From Sycon ciliatum (Eukaryota; Porifera; Calcarea; Leucosolenida; Sycettidae), in assembly GCF_964019385.1 (NCBI RefSeq), contig NC_088645.1:17347680-17411679 (forward strand): 64,000 nt of DNA, written 5' to 3'. Positions 10,922-20,598 of the stretch are shown here, piece by piece. The notes beneath the pieces were generated by a model, which searched no databases, was not told where the DNA came from, and worked only from the letters and a program-made list of their open reading frames with translations. Both the position numbers and the translations under genes were made by a program. Positions within the stretch are counted from its first letter, which is position 1. Every line of letters begins with the position of its first letter.

Positions 10922-11506
10922 AACTTGGAAGGTTCAAGGTTATGGAAAAGACCAAAGAGGGGAAGGCAAGCGCAACGAAAACGAGTAACTAGTCCATCAC
11001 AATGTCATGCATGAGGAGTACTGTAGGAGTTTGGCTTTCGGCTTGTACAATTCGTTTTCGCAAAGCTTCCCTTTCTTTACTTATCTTTGATATTTATGAC
11101 CCACCCAAGTTGGGTGGTGTGCTGCTTTGCTGCTTCGAATTGTAGTTAGACCGCTGTGTCAAATATCGTACTGGTCTCGTCATCTTCCAGTAACAATCGA
11201 CATTCTTTGTTCCGTTGGGACTGTAGCTTTTGCTCGTTTTCGTTGCGCTTGCCTTCCCCTCTTTGGTCTTTTCCATAACCTTGAACCTTCCAAGTTGGAA
11301 GGCTGTCGGTTAGCGCTACGGAGATGTGTTGAAGCTAGGTGTCAGGACGTCGAATGTTTCAGTACTCTGTCAGTTTTGTGCCTAGTTATTGCACTTTCTG
11401 ACTGTATATAGTATCATGTTACAGTGATGGAGAGTTACTCTCAACTCGTATCCATATGTCCTTTTCTCTTCCACAATAATAATAATAATAATAATTACGA
11501 AGTCTG

Positions 11507-11666
11507 AAGAAAATGTTGAACGGCCTCTGCTGGGATGACGACTACACCATGGCTCAGTGGTTAGAGCATCGCTGGCTACAAGCGAGGGTCCCTGGTTCGA
11601 GTCCTGGTGGTGACAGTCAATTTTTTCTTCAGACTTTTCCCGTTTGTCTCTTTCCCTCAAACCAGC

Positions 11667-11667
<1 letters not shown>
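11507..11667 (+). mobile_element. tRNA-like SINE, single copy
   Basis: Plus-strand copy of the SINE: box A at 11550-11567 and box B at 11593-11603, inverted AAGTCTGAAGAAAA segments on both sides, ending in CTCAAACCAG followed directly by (TAA)n at 11668-11702. The last 22 bp recur at 16112-16133, beyond the Penelope-like element. This suggests the latter inserted at the SINE tail. Confidence 0.75.
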
Positions 11668-11701
<34 letters not shown>

Positions 11702-11702
11702 T
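11668..11702. repeat. (TAA)n microsatellite
   Basis: SINE tail and left border of the Penelope-like element. Confidence 0.95.
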
Positions 11703-11747
11703 CCACGCAAACACACATCCAGTCATAATAAGGCACTTGTCATAAGT

Positions 11748-11781
11748 ATCCGAACGTTTTCGGTCCCTTCTCATCAAGGAT
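11748..11781 (-). ncRNA. Degenerate hammerhead-like motif, Penelope-like element 1 (inverted copy)
   Basis: ATCC / GGAT stem I, TTGATGA in place of CTGATGA, GAAA, and AACGTT as a self-complementary stem III. Stem II has essentially one base pair. The C3 to T change should impair cleavage. Confidence 0.35.
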
Positions 11782-12206
11782 TATACAGGGAATGGCTCAA
11801 GCTGGAAAGACTTAAACTTATATAGCATAAAGATAATTAGATAACAACACTCGTGACAAGGTGGAAAATTATCAAGTTTAGCACGACACAAAACTCGAAG
11901 GAAAATAATAATAGTGACAACAACATAGTGAGCAAATTAAGTTACATTGTTACCACCTCGACGAGGAGTAACACCAAACAATTGTAGCGACAACACATTT
12001 TCTTTCTGTACGCAAAGTTCAGGATCTAACTTACGGATATACAAAGCTTCTAACACAGCCAAATGTAACGCACATCTACCACGTGACAATATTGAGAAAA
12101 CATTATCACTGTACAACTCACGACAATTGGTACGGGCTGACAGATGTTGCTTGATTGACGAAGTGCGATTCTTAGCTCCATTGGGTGTTGAGCCATTCCC
12201 TGTATA

Positions 12207-12240
12207 ATCCTTGATGAGAAGGGACCGAAAACGTTCGGAT
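12207..12240 (+). ncRNA. Degenerate hammerhead-like motif, Penelope-like element 1 (5' copy)
   Basis: Same motif as at 15940-15973. The first core base is T rather than C, and stem II is weak. Confidence 0.35.
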
Positions 12241-12715
12241 ACTTATGACAAGTGCCTTATTATGACTGGATGTGTGTTTGCGTGGATATTTGCGACCCAT
12301 AACTTACCTTCGTTTTAAAGTATTATCCGCCTCTGACCTCTTTAAAAAAATCGTTACACCGTGGAGGCAAACTTGGACACTGGGCCTCCTTTGCTCAGTG
12401 TCTTGTAGCAGCGTGTTCACAAACCGAGAGTTAAATTCCAGTTCCATCTACTAGTGCTTTAGGCTCTTTTTTATTATTATATTTTTATATTTATTTTATA
12501 GTACATGCACCTTTACCTGTTCGTAGTACAATCTTTGCTAGTTGATACAGTCATGTATGTACGTTCCGTCCTGTTAGTTGTCTTGACGGATACATGACTC
12601 GCAACACTGCTCACTAGTATTAACAATAGTAAGTAGTAGGGCCTTGAGCTCTACAGCGTGCATGAAGCTCCCATGCTGCGCCCTTGTCCAGCTGCAATAC
12701 ACCTAGGCTACACTG

Positions 12716-15700
12716 GTGGACGTACAGACCCCTTGCCGGTCTTTGTCCACGCTGATGCGCGTAACAGCGACTGTTGCCCTCTTATACTTTTTATCGTCAC
12801 GACACTGTTTCAATTACTTCAAACAACGCCTCCCAATCACCCATATTGATGTATTGAATGACGTTCTTGCCCTCCGTGGTCGCCTCAATACAGCTATATT
12901 CAGTGTCAGGTTACTCCGTGACTGCCTACACTACTCTGTTGCACCTAAGTATTTGCAAAAACGAGTGCAGAAACTAAAGCTTTATGATTCTATCTCTATC
13001 GAGAAAGTACTTTTGCAGGATGATCTTAACAAGGCAAAGAGCCAACTTCACAATGCACGATCGAGGTTTGTGTCTTCGTATCAGAAAGTACGAAGACTTC
13101 TCAATACCTACGATTTTGTTAGATTTTCATGGCTAATATCGCAATGTGACTGTAAACAACGATCTAGGCAGCATGCAAAACACGTTTGGATTGTGTCTGC
13201 CTTGAGAAAGGACCGATTCGGCACATGTAGCGACAATTATGATACTATTATTAATCTTGCCGATATCCCTTTGACTCAACTACAAAAGGACGTGCTGTGT
13301 GGCGGTTTAGATTTTGGCATTCCTCCCAAACTCCACCGATTGGAGATGTTGGCGGAATTTGAGCTGCTCCAGCAGCAATTGTCCAAGGTACCAGCAAAAT
13401 CTGACGAAACAGCAGTGGCTTGCCGGGCGTCTCTGGCTGCCGAGGCACACAGGTTTGCGCAGTCCTCTCCTGACACCCGGTCTTTTTCACTCACACGAGA
13501 GCACCTCAAAGTCATGAGGGAGCTCCGAACAAATCCGGATATCATTATCTCCCGCCCGGACAAGGGTAGGGCAACGGTTATTATGTCAAGGGAGGACTAC
13601 CAAACCAAGATGATGGTCATACTAGAGGATAAGACAAAATTCTGCAGACTCGGACCGTGCGATGTATATGACCATACAGAAAACATCGACACTAAACTTA
13701 GCAAATACCTATTGTCTCTTTCAAAAACACATCAAATGTCTGATTATGAGTACGACCATCTGGCGCCGACGGGATCAACACGACCACGAATGTACGGGCT
13801 CCCAAAAATTCACAAGAAGAACATTCCCTTACGAGCAATACTCAGCATGTCTGGGTCACCGCAATTTAAAACATCCAAGTGGCTATGTTCCATGCTACAA
13901 CCGGTACTCAACCTCTACAATAGCCACTGCGTCAAAGATACTTTCGAGTTTGTAGAAAAGCTAAAGGACGCAAGCTTTGAATCGAGCGGATTCATGTGCT
14001 CGTATGACGTGGTGAGCTTATTTACTAACGTGCCACTACGGGAGACCATTGACATCTGCGCAACAACACTGTACCACAATAAGTCCATTACTCCGCCGTC
14101 TTTGAACGAAACGGAGTTTGTGAAACTCATGTTAATGGTTACGTCGGGCGTTGAGTTTTCATTTGGCAACGTTATGTATAAACAAATAGATGGCGTTGCC
14201 ATGGGCTCGCCGCTTGGTCCTGTATTGGCTAATATCTTTGTAGGGTTCTGTGAAGCGTCCATTAGTCCATCATTGTGGCCCTCTATGTACTGTCGTTTTG
14301 TAGACGATGTGTACTGTCATGATGAGGATGAGGATGTCTGTGGGACTTTTCTACTAACTCTGAATAGTCTCCACCCGGCGTTGAGATTCACGTCGGAAGC
14401 GGAACAAAACGGCAGCTTATCCTTCTTGGATGTACAAATATCACGGAATATTAACACTAAGAGTTTGGACACCACTATCTATAGGAAGCCAACGTTCACC
14501 GGCCTCTACATTCCGTGGGGGAGCTATACTCCTACGAAATCGAAGAGACATCTTGTGAAGGCGCTAGTTTATCGTGCACATAGAATATGTTCCCCTCATC
14601 TATTGCAGGACGAATTAGACAGACTGACATCAATATTTACGAACAACGGCTATCCAAAGGAATTTCTGGCCAAGCTAATCAACGAAAAACCGGTGACAGA
14701 CAAGCCTATCCAATTTGGACCTGACCGTTGCCCAGTGGTGCTCCGTTTACCCTGGGTTGGCACCGGTTCTGCGCGCGTGGAGAAGGATGTTCGTGGTATC
14801 GTATGTCCATCATATCCGTGCGTCAAGCTGTACGTCATATTTGGGACAGTGCGTGCGTTCAGTGTGAAGAAGGATGTTCTACCTACCCTTAGTAAAAGTA
14901 ACCTTATCTATTTCTTTCAATGCCGACAATGTGAAGATCGGTATGTAGGTAGAACCCTTCAGCACCTGGGCGCACGCATTCGTCAACATGTGCCGTTAAG
15001 TTGTGTTCCGCTTGATGCGCGCGATTGTCGTCCTCGCCGTGGTCGTCCTCCAAAATGTGCTGTCCAGTCCATCGGTGGATCTTCCTCTTCCCGTAAAGAT
15101 GTGACTGCATGCCCGTCCTCCTCTGCGTGTGTAGGACACGGGCCAGCTGAGAACAGCATAAAAGATGGTGAAAGACCCACACGTAAACCACCGAAACTGA
15201 CAAAGGATCTGTCGGCGTCGGAAAGGGTGACGAGAAGCCAAGTGAAAATACGGACTGATGAGGACGAACGTACAACGACAACGGAAGTGACAACAACAGT
15301 CAATATTCGAAAACGTGGTAGACCGCGAAAACTAACCTCAATATCGGACACCGGACAAGTTGGAGTAAGAAGCTCAATAGAAATCCGCAATGGAGGAGAC
15401 GTAACGGAAAGGACACCGGGTATCGCGCACCCAACGGTTAGTGTCAAGAAACGTGGAAGGCCGCGGAAACGCGAAGAGACAGATAGTGGTGATGCCACGA
15501 AGAGGCGAGATGACGGGACATTGGAGGAGACAACACCCAATGGAGCTAAGAATCGCACTTCGTCAATCAAGCAACATCTGTCAGCCCGTACCAATTGTCG
15601 TGAGTTGTACAGTGATAATGTTTTCTCAATATTGTCACGTGGTAGATGTGCATTACATTTGGCTGTGTTAGAAGCTTTGTATATCCGTAAGTTAGATCCT

Positions 15701-15784
15701 GAACTTTGCGTACAGAAAGAAAATGTGTTGTCGCTACAATTGTTTGGTGTTACTCCTCGTCGAGGTGGTAACAATGTAACTTAA
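12716..15784 (+). CDS. Penelope-like RT with GIY-YIG endonuclease and AT-hooks
   Basis: An uninterrupted 1022-codon ORF for target-primed reverse transcription. RT landmarks in order are SRPDKGRATVIM (about residue 280), YGLPKIHKKNIPLRAIL (about 360), SYDVVSLFTNVPL (about 425), GVAMGSPLGPVLANIF (about 495) and the catalytic FVDDVY (about 528). A GIY-YIG nuclease module follows near 730-760, with IYFFQC...RYVGRTLQHLGARIRQH. Between it and the conserved C-terminal tail lie three AT-hook-like cores: RRGRPPK (about 774), KRGRPRK (about 866) and KRGRPRK (about 911). The C-terminal tail (about 960-1020) is homologous to the tail encoded by the 20805-22266 element. No disabling change is seen. The exact start codon is uncertain and could be further in. 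Confidence 0.9.
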   Translation: MDVQTPCRSLSTLMRVTATVALLYFLSSRHCFNYFKQRLPITHIDVLNDVLALRGRLNTAIFSVRLLRDCLHYSVAPKYLQKRVQKLKLYDSISIEKVLLQDDLNKAKSQLHNARSRFVSSYQKVRRLLNTYDFVRFSWLISQCDCKQRSRQHAKHVWIVSALRKDRFGTCSDNYDTIINLADIPLTQLQKDVLCGGLDFGIPPKLHRLEMLAEFELLQQQLSKVPAKSDETAVACRASLAAEAHRFAQSSPDTRSFSLTREHLKVMRELRTNPDIIISRPDKGRATVIMSREDYQTKMMVILEDKTKFCRLGPCDVYDHTENIDTKLSKYLLSLSKTHQMSDYEYDHLAPTGSTRPRMYGLPKIHKKNIPLRAILSMSGSPQFKTSKWLCSMLQPVLNLYNSHCVKDTFEFVEKLKDASFESSGFMCSYDVVSLFTNVPLRETIDICATTLYHNKSITPPSLNETEFVKLMLMVTSGVEFSFGNVMYKQIDGVAMGSPLGPVLANIFVGFCEASISPSLWPSMYCRFVDDVYCHDEDEDVCGTFLLTLNSLHPALRFTSEAEQNGSLSFLDVQISRNINTKSLDTTIYRKPTFTGLYIPWGSYTPTKSKRHLVKALVYRAHRICSPHLLQDELDRLTSIFTNNGYPKEFLAKLINEKPVTDKPIQFGPDRCPVVLRLPWVGTGSARVEKDVRGIVCPSYPCVKLYVIFGTVRAFSVKKDVLPTLSKSNLIYFFQCRQCEDRYVGRTLQHLGARIRQHVPLSCVPLDARDCRPRRGRPPKCAVQSIGGSSSSRKDVTACPSSSACVGHGPAENSIKDGERPTRKPPKLTKDLSASERVTRSQVKIRTDEDERTTTTEVTTTVNIRKRGRPRKLTSISDTGQVGVRSSIEIRNGGDVTERTPGIAHPTVSVKKRGRPRKREETDSGDATKRRDDGTLEETTPNGAKNRTSSIKQHLSARTNCRELYSDNVFSILSRGRCALHLAVLEALYIRKLDPELCVQKENVLSLQLFGVTPRRGGNNVT

Positions 15785-15939
15785 TTTGCTCACTATGTTG
15801 TTGTCACTATTATTATTTTCCTTCGAGTTTTGTGTCGTGCTAAACTTGATAATTTTCCACCTTGTCACGAGTGTTGTTATCTAATTATCTTTACGCTATA
15901 TAAGTTTTAGTCTTTCCAGCTTGAGCCATTCCCTGTATA

Positions 15940-15973
15940 ATCCTTGATGAGAAGGGACCGAAAACGTTCGGAT
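15940..15973 (+). ncRNA. Degenerate hammerhead-like motif, Penelope-like element 1 (3' copy)
   Basis: ATCC / GGAT stem I around TTGATGA and GAAA with stem III AACGTT. Lies 156 bp downstream of the stop codon in the terminal repeat. Confidence 0.35.
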
Positions 15974-16090
15974 ACTTATGACAAGTGCCTTATTATGACT
16001 GGATGTGTGTTTGCGTGGATATTTGCGACCCATAACTTACCTTCGTTTTAAAGTATTATCCGCCTCCGACCTCTTTTTAAAAAAAAAAAA

Positions 16091-16143
16091 ATAATAATAA
16101 TAATTTGTCTCTTTCCCTCAAACCAGTTAATAATAATAATAAT
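16091..16143. repeat. (TAA)n with SINE 3' remnant
   Basis: Two (TAA)n tracts surround the last 22 bp of the SINE (TTTCCCTCAAACCAG). Confidence 0.9.
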
Positions 16144-16652
16144 TAGCATCCCCCCACCTCACAACAGAGCAACCGAGTTTTGCATTAAGCTGGGAGTGCC
16201 GATTCGAGCAACTGGTATAATGGCTCGCAGCTGAGCCAGCAAATGACTCCGCTTGGAGCAGGCGAATGACTCCGCATGGAGCCGGCAAATGACTCCGCAT
16301 GGAGCCGGCAAATGACTCCGCATGGAGCCGGCAAATGACTCCGCATGGAGCAGGCGAATGACTCCGCATGGAGCCGGCAAATGACTCCGCATGGAGCCGG
16401 CGAATGACTCCGCATGGAGCCGGCGAATGACTCCGCATGGAGCCGGCAATTGACTCCGCATGGAGCCAGCGAATGACTCCGCATGGAGCCGCCGAATTAC
16501 TCCGCATGGAGCTGCCAATTACTCCGCATGGAGCCGTCGAATGACTCCGCATGGAGCCGCCAATGCCTCCGCATGGAGCCGCCAATGACTCTGAATAGAG
16601 CCGCCAAATGCTAGATATATAGAGATGCATAACCAGTTGAGAGCATATATTC
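16144..16652. repeat. Split direct repeat A (outer) containing 23-bp minisatellite
   Basis: Contains about 16 tandem copies of a 23-bp unit (GACTCCGCATGGAGCCGGC plus AAAT or GAAT) between about 16236 and 16600. The minisatellite opens several long frames (up to 167 codons) that are repeat artefacts. Confidence 0.9.
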
Positions 16653-16722
16653 TCATGGACTATACAGATACCGTCATGTGTGCGCCAGAAACATGAGTTG
16701 AGCTAGTGGGTGGGAGGGTGGG

Positions 16723-16907
16723 AAGGAAATTGTTTCGGGAACACCTGTTCCGCAAGTTGCACGCTCGAAAGTTCAAACAGCAATGACATGAAAGAGACAT
16801 TGTACAGGATATTGAAGGGCGCGTGCCCACGTGACTCGCGCATGCGTGCAGGTTGGGCCAGCTCGCTGGGCTGGCTGCTAACTCGCGTTAGCATGCTAAC
16901 GCTCATT
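16723..16907. repeat. Split direct repeat B (inner)
   Basis: 185 bp matching 20599-20783. It directly abuts repeat A at 16908. Confidence 0.9.
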
Positions 16908-17416
16908 TAGCATCCCCCCACCTCACAACAGAGCAACCGAGTTTTGCATTAAGCTGGGAGTGCCGATTCGAGCAACTGGTATAATGGCTCGCAGCTGAGC
17001 CAGCAAATGACTCCGCTTGGAGCAGGCGAATGACTCCGCATGGAGCCGGCAAATGACTCCGCATGGAGCCGGCAAATGACTCCGCATGGAGCCGGCAAAT
17101 GACTCCGCATGGAGCAGGCGAATGACTCCGCATGGAGCCGGCAAATGACTCCGCATGGAGCCGGCGAATGACTCCGCATGGAGCCGGCGAATGACTCCGC
17201 ATGGAGCCGGCAATTGACTCCGCATGGAGCCAGCGAATGACTCCGCATGGAGCCGCCGAATTACTCCGCATGGAGCTGCCAATTACTCCGCATGGAGCCG
17301 TCGAATGACTCCGCATGGAGCCGCCAATGCCTCCGCATGGAGCCGCCAATGACTCTGAATAGAGCCGCCAAATGCTAGATATATAGAGATGCATAACCAG
17401 TTGAGAGCATATATTC
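16908..17416. repeat. Split direct repeat A (inner) containing 23-bp minisatellite
   Basis: 509 bp, same minisatellite register and same length as 16144-16652. The equal repeat number suggests recent common origin by reverse transcription. Confidence 0.9.
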
Positions 17417-17454
17417 CATAAATCGGCACTCCCAGAGCGGATCACAAAGTGCAG

Positions 17455-18900
17455 CTACCTGTGATATTTGTAAGCAGTGCAAGCTCGGTAACGATTGACT
17501 AACAGGAACTCGATATCATGGGCTGAGGCCATTGCCACAGCCACCCATGCTTTGGCTGCTGGTGGCCTCCGAATGTTACTCGGGCCGACATGGCTTTCCA
17601 CCTTCCCGCCTCTCTGAATATCGAGTCCGGCAGCTGATTCGAAACGAGTGGCCGGTGTATGACGCCAGGCCATAGTCACAACTGATGAGCAAGATTTTCG
17701 CAGTTGCTGCAAAGCCGATCGATTGGCATCTGCTGCTGGTGCCGCTAGCTTTTCCAGGTGCTGCCACAATTGCAAACCACTCTTTGCGATTGGCTGGTCT
17801 GCTTGATTGACTGTCCATTGCCCTATCCCCGGTTGCAATTGTTTGCGCACCAGCCAAGTGCACCACTTGCATCAGTGAATAGCAGCAAGTTGGGGGACGG
17901 CGTCCACTTAGGGTGTAGGAAGAAGGACCGGCCGTTCTACTATTCCAGGAGCTAAGGCCATCAGCGAAGGTATTTGAGGCACTCTTCGGAGAGCTTGATC
18001 AGGTAATACGGCTGCCGGTACCAGTTGGCAAGTGACCACAATCTGCAATGTGCGTCCTGGGACTATCACTCTTGTAGCAAACGAGAGCTTTCCCAAAAGA
18101 TACTCGAGTTGACATTGGGTAGTTGAAGCTGTGTTGAGAGTGGCCCGTAGGAGGTCGTGAAGCTTGGCAAGTTCGTCCATCGGCAGACTGATGTGAGCGC
18201 GCGGGTGTCCAGGATGACGCCGATAAACGTCAGGACGTGGGCTGGACCCTCCACTTTTGCTGACGCCAGAGAAACACCGAGGTATGTAAACGCACGGCGC
18301 CGAGTAGCGAGTTGCTGGCGAGCTAACACAGGTCCAGAGCATACATCGAGGAGGCACTTTTGCTGACGCCAGAGAAACACCGAGGTATGTAAACGCACGG
18401 CGCCGAGTAGCGAGTTGCTGGCGAGCTAACACAAGTCCAGAGCATGCCTGGAGACAGAAACGTTAGTCGAGGTATTTCCCGTAATGGGAAGATGCCAATA
18501 ACGTCAGGAATTGAGCTGGACCCTCCACTTTTGCTGGGGCCAGAGAAACACCGAGGTATGTAAACGCTCGGAGCAGAATAGCGAGTTGCTGGCGAGGTAA
18601 CACAAGTCCAGAGCATGCATTGAGGAAGTAACATTAATTGAGGTATTCCCCGTTATGCAACAGGCGTGGGAGTGCGAACTGCCCGCACACAATCCATTCA
18701 CTGGCGGATGCGACAGAGTTCCATATAGCTGGCCTGGAGCGTAGTACAGTCTGAAGGGCAGGACGCTCTCATAACAGTATTGATCCTGCCAGCGGTTCAA
18801 CAAGGGCCACTCCTCCGGGCAGACGGGAATTCGGCAGAATGCACTTTTAACATTGAGCTTAGCAAGATACAGCGGGGCGAGCAATTGTCTAATCATGTTT
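17455..18900 (-). pseudogene. DIRS-type RT and RNase H remnant
   Basis: Fragments of a DIRS-group polymerase lie in order on the minus strand but in shifting frames. 18900-18690 reads LAKLNVKSAFCRIPV then WPLL and ESVLPFRL (RT palm; the usual Asp of LDVKSAF is Asn). 18250-18100 reads LTFIGVILDTRAL, LPMDELAKLHDLLRA and QLEYLLGKLSFATRVIVPGR (thumb region). 17910-17840 reads LLLFTDASGALGWCA (start of RNase H), followed by KEWFAIVAA. A segment of about 107 bp is triplicated at about 18248-18620. The gene is multiply frameshifted and inactive. Confidence 0.75.
18248..18620. repeat. Tandem triplication inside the RT remnant
   Basis: A block with CCAGAGAAACACCGAGGTAT and GCGAGTTGCTGGCGAGCTAA occurs three times (about 18250, 18352 and 18525). 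Confidence 0.85.
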
Positions 18901-19590
18901 GCAGCATTGTCATCTTGACATTGTGGAGAGCCACGGTCTGCTGGAATGTAATCGTTGACACTTCGACCCTCCAGGCTTTACAAAGGGTGTGTCGTGTGTA
19001 ACTTCCCGTTCGTCTAGGAACCGCATCTACGCCGGAACAGCACAGAGGCGAGAAAGGGGGTGAAGAACACGGGCCAGCTGTTTCAAGCCTGCTGCAAGAA
19101 ACGGATCGGCCAGCTGTTTCAAGCCTGCTGCAAGAAACGGATCGTTGCGCAGAAATATAATCTGGGTTAGCATGTGACCGTGTTAAATTCAATGGATCCC
19201 AGTTAGTTGAGTGGTTGCCGATGAAACCTACCACAACCCCACAATTACGACCATGTGCAACATACCTCCGGAGCATAGGATCAGGATGTGAGTCCAGTAA
19301 TTTTGAGAAGTGAGAAACTGAGTGCTTACACAGTTACTGATGAGGCCTTACACTTTGCCCTGGGATGCTCCTGTCGGCACTGGAGGTAGCACTGCCTGAG
19401 CTGACGCGTGCAAGCGCCGTACTCGTAGTAGCGGCATACGGTTGCGGTACGTGATGCGGATCTGTACTGGTGAGTAGGACGAAATGCGCACGGAAATGCT
19501 GGCGAGTGCACTGAGCTGCACTGCTGGCAGGCGGGTCGTGCTGTTCCAGTACACCGCGAGGCGCAGTTGCCACAAGTTGATATTGATAAC

Positions 19591-19699
19591 CTGGCTTTGG
19601 AGATTTATTTTATTTTCCATTGCTATCAGGTTCGGCTTAATTCCCTCTGTGCTGCGCTGATGAGTCCACAAAGGACGAAACAGTTGTCCGCAGATTGAG
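19591..19699 (+). mobile_element. 109-bp insertion carrying a hammerhead, 10-bp target duplication
   Basis: The direct repeat TATTGATAAC (19581-19590 and 19700-19709) brackets this insertion. It holds a hammerhead near its 3' end and looks like a 5'-truncated end of a Penelope-like or retrozyme element. A decayed relative lies at 36185-36275. Confidence 0.7.
19652..19693 (+). ncRNA. Hammerhead ribozyme in 109-bp insertion
   Basis: Stem I CTGCG / CGCAG, core CTGATGA, stem II GTCC / GGAC with loop ACAAA, core GAA, short stem III ACAGTTGT, cleavage triplet GTC. Predicted cut is between 19688 and 19689. All core bases are intact. Confidence 0.85.
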
Positions 19700-20598
19700 T
19701 ATTGATAACGTCCAGTTTCTAGGTGGCAAAAGCTGGCGATTGGCCGCGACGATCGTGGCCAAATACGTCCACAGGCACTCGTGAAACGGGTGAGGAACAG
19801 TGGAACACAGACCATTCATGAACACTGTCCAGGTCTCAACTCAAGTGCTACCGTCATGCAGCCTACGAAGCGCAGTTCTGGGTTCGGATTCAAATAAATG
19901 CTAGTGCGCCAGAAGAGCAACATATGAGGGGCTACGGAGTTGGAACGTCGCCGGAGCTGGACTGACTGCAACTGTATCGGGCAGCAGGAAATCGAAGTCC
20001 ACGAACTCGCCTCTCTGGACGCGATCGAGAAGGGCCCGTATAGGACAGTCAGGTTCACCTGCTGTTGGTGCTGCATGCGCATATGGCGGTCGTCACTGCA
20101 CCGGGCTCCCAGTAGGGTCCGGCCTGCTGGCGGCGAGCGGCGATACGGATCCAAGTAGAGCGAGGAGAAGCTGGGTGGCGTTGGTGACGGCAGTGGACAA
20201 CTCCCGTTGTTACTTCCAACAGAAAATCAAAGTCCACGAACTCGCCTCTCTGGATACGAATTACGATCGTCAGGCTCGCGCCTGCTGTTGCAGTGGTGGT
20301 GCTGCGTGGCGGCCGTCGCTGCGTTCGCAGTAGGCGGGCGGCGGAGCCAGGTAGAGCGAGGCGATCCGGAGAGGCTGGACGCCGGTTGGTGACGACGACA
20401 TTGTTTCAAGGCACAAACAAGGGTCGCTGAGATCGCGTGGAGGTACTTCATTTCAGGAAACCTGATGATGGCGCAAGCTAAAAAACCACAGTCGACGTTC
20501 CACTGTAGACGACGACATTGTTTCAGGCACCAACAGGCGTCAATGAAGTCTGAATTGAAACGCAGAGATACGAGAATGCAAGCTTGAAAGTCTAACGA

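Larger units (their letters stand above)
9044..11475 (-). mobile_element. Retrozyme-like element, family C, inverted with one hammerhead
   Basis: A unit of about 592 bp is defined by the offset between identical sequence at 9044 and 9636. On the minus strand a partial unit (10985-10922 joined to 9852-9636) runs through a hammerhead motif into a further complete unit ending at 9044. An inverted copy (10986-11475) matches 9077-9566. Both outer ends are unit 3' ends next to (TAA)n. A separate DNA transposon (9853-10921) is inserted in one unit. There is no long ORF, so the element is non-autonomous. Confidence 0.65.
11703..16090 (+). mobile_element. Penelope-like element 1, full coding length
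   Basis: The element shows the complex ends typical of Penelope-like elements. An inverted 488-bp copy of its own 3' region (11703-12190, complementary to 15531-16020) is followed by a direct copy of the 3' terminal sequence (12190-12346, matching 15923-16085). Then come a leader, the 1022-codon ORF and the 3' terminal repeat. Degenerate hammerhead-like motifs sit in each terminal copy. 12347-12715 is untranslated leader with no gene. (TAA)n lies on both sides. Confidence 0.88.
19320..19830 (-). pseudogene. Gag-like zinc-knuckle remnant
   Basis: The minus strand reads CRYYEYGACTRQLRQCYLQC then EHPRAKC near 19470-19335. This is a cysteine/histidine pattern like the knuckle of DIRS-group gag proteins (C-x-x-x-x-x-x-C ... 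C-x-x-C ... HP-x-x-x-C). The surrounding frame is broken and carries a 109-bp insertion at 19591-19699. Its position upstream of the RT remnant fits gag. 19830-20598 holds GC-rich leader with short internal duplications and no recognisable gene. Confidence 0.5.

Noticed and set aside
15248-15275. CTGATGAGGACGAACGTAC inside the Penelope-like ORF as a hammerhead
   Set aside because: The second core element is GAAC rather than GAAA and no stem I partner exists. It lies in conserved coding sequence.
16127-17445. Minus-strand ORFs of 99-180 codons rich in RSHSPAPCGVI-type repeats
   Set aside because: They are translations of the 23-bp minisatellite, open in several frames at once.
17676-17700. 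CTGATGAGCAAG as a hammerhead core
   Set aside because: No GAAA core or pairing stems follow within a reasonable distance.
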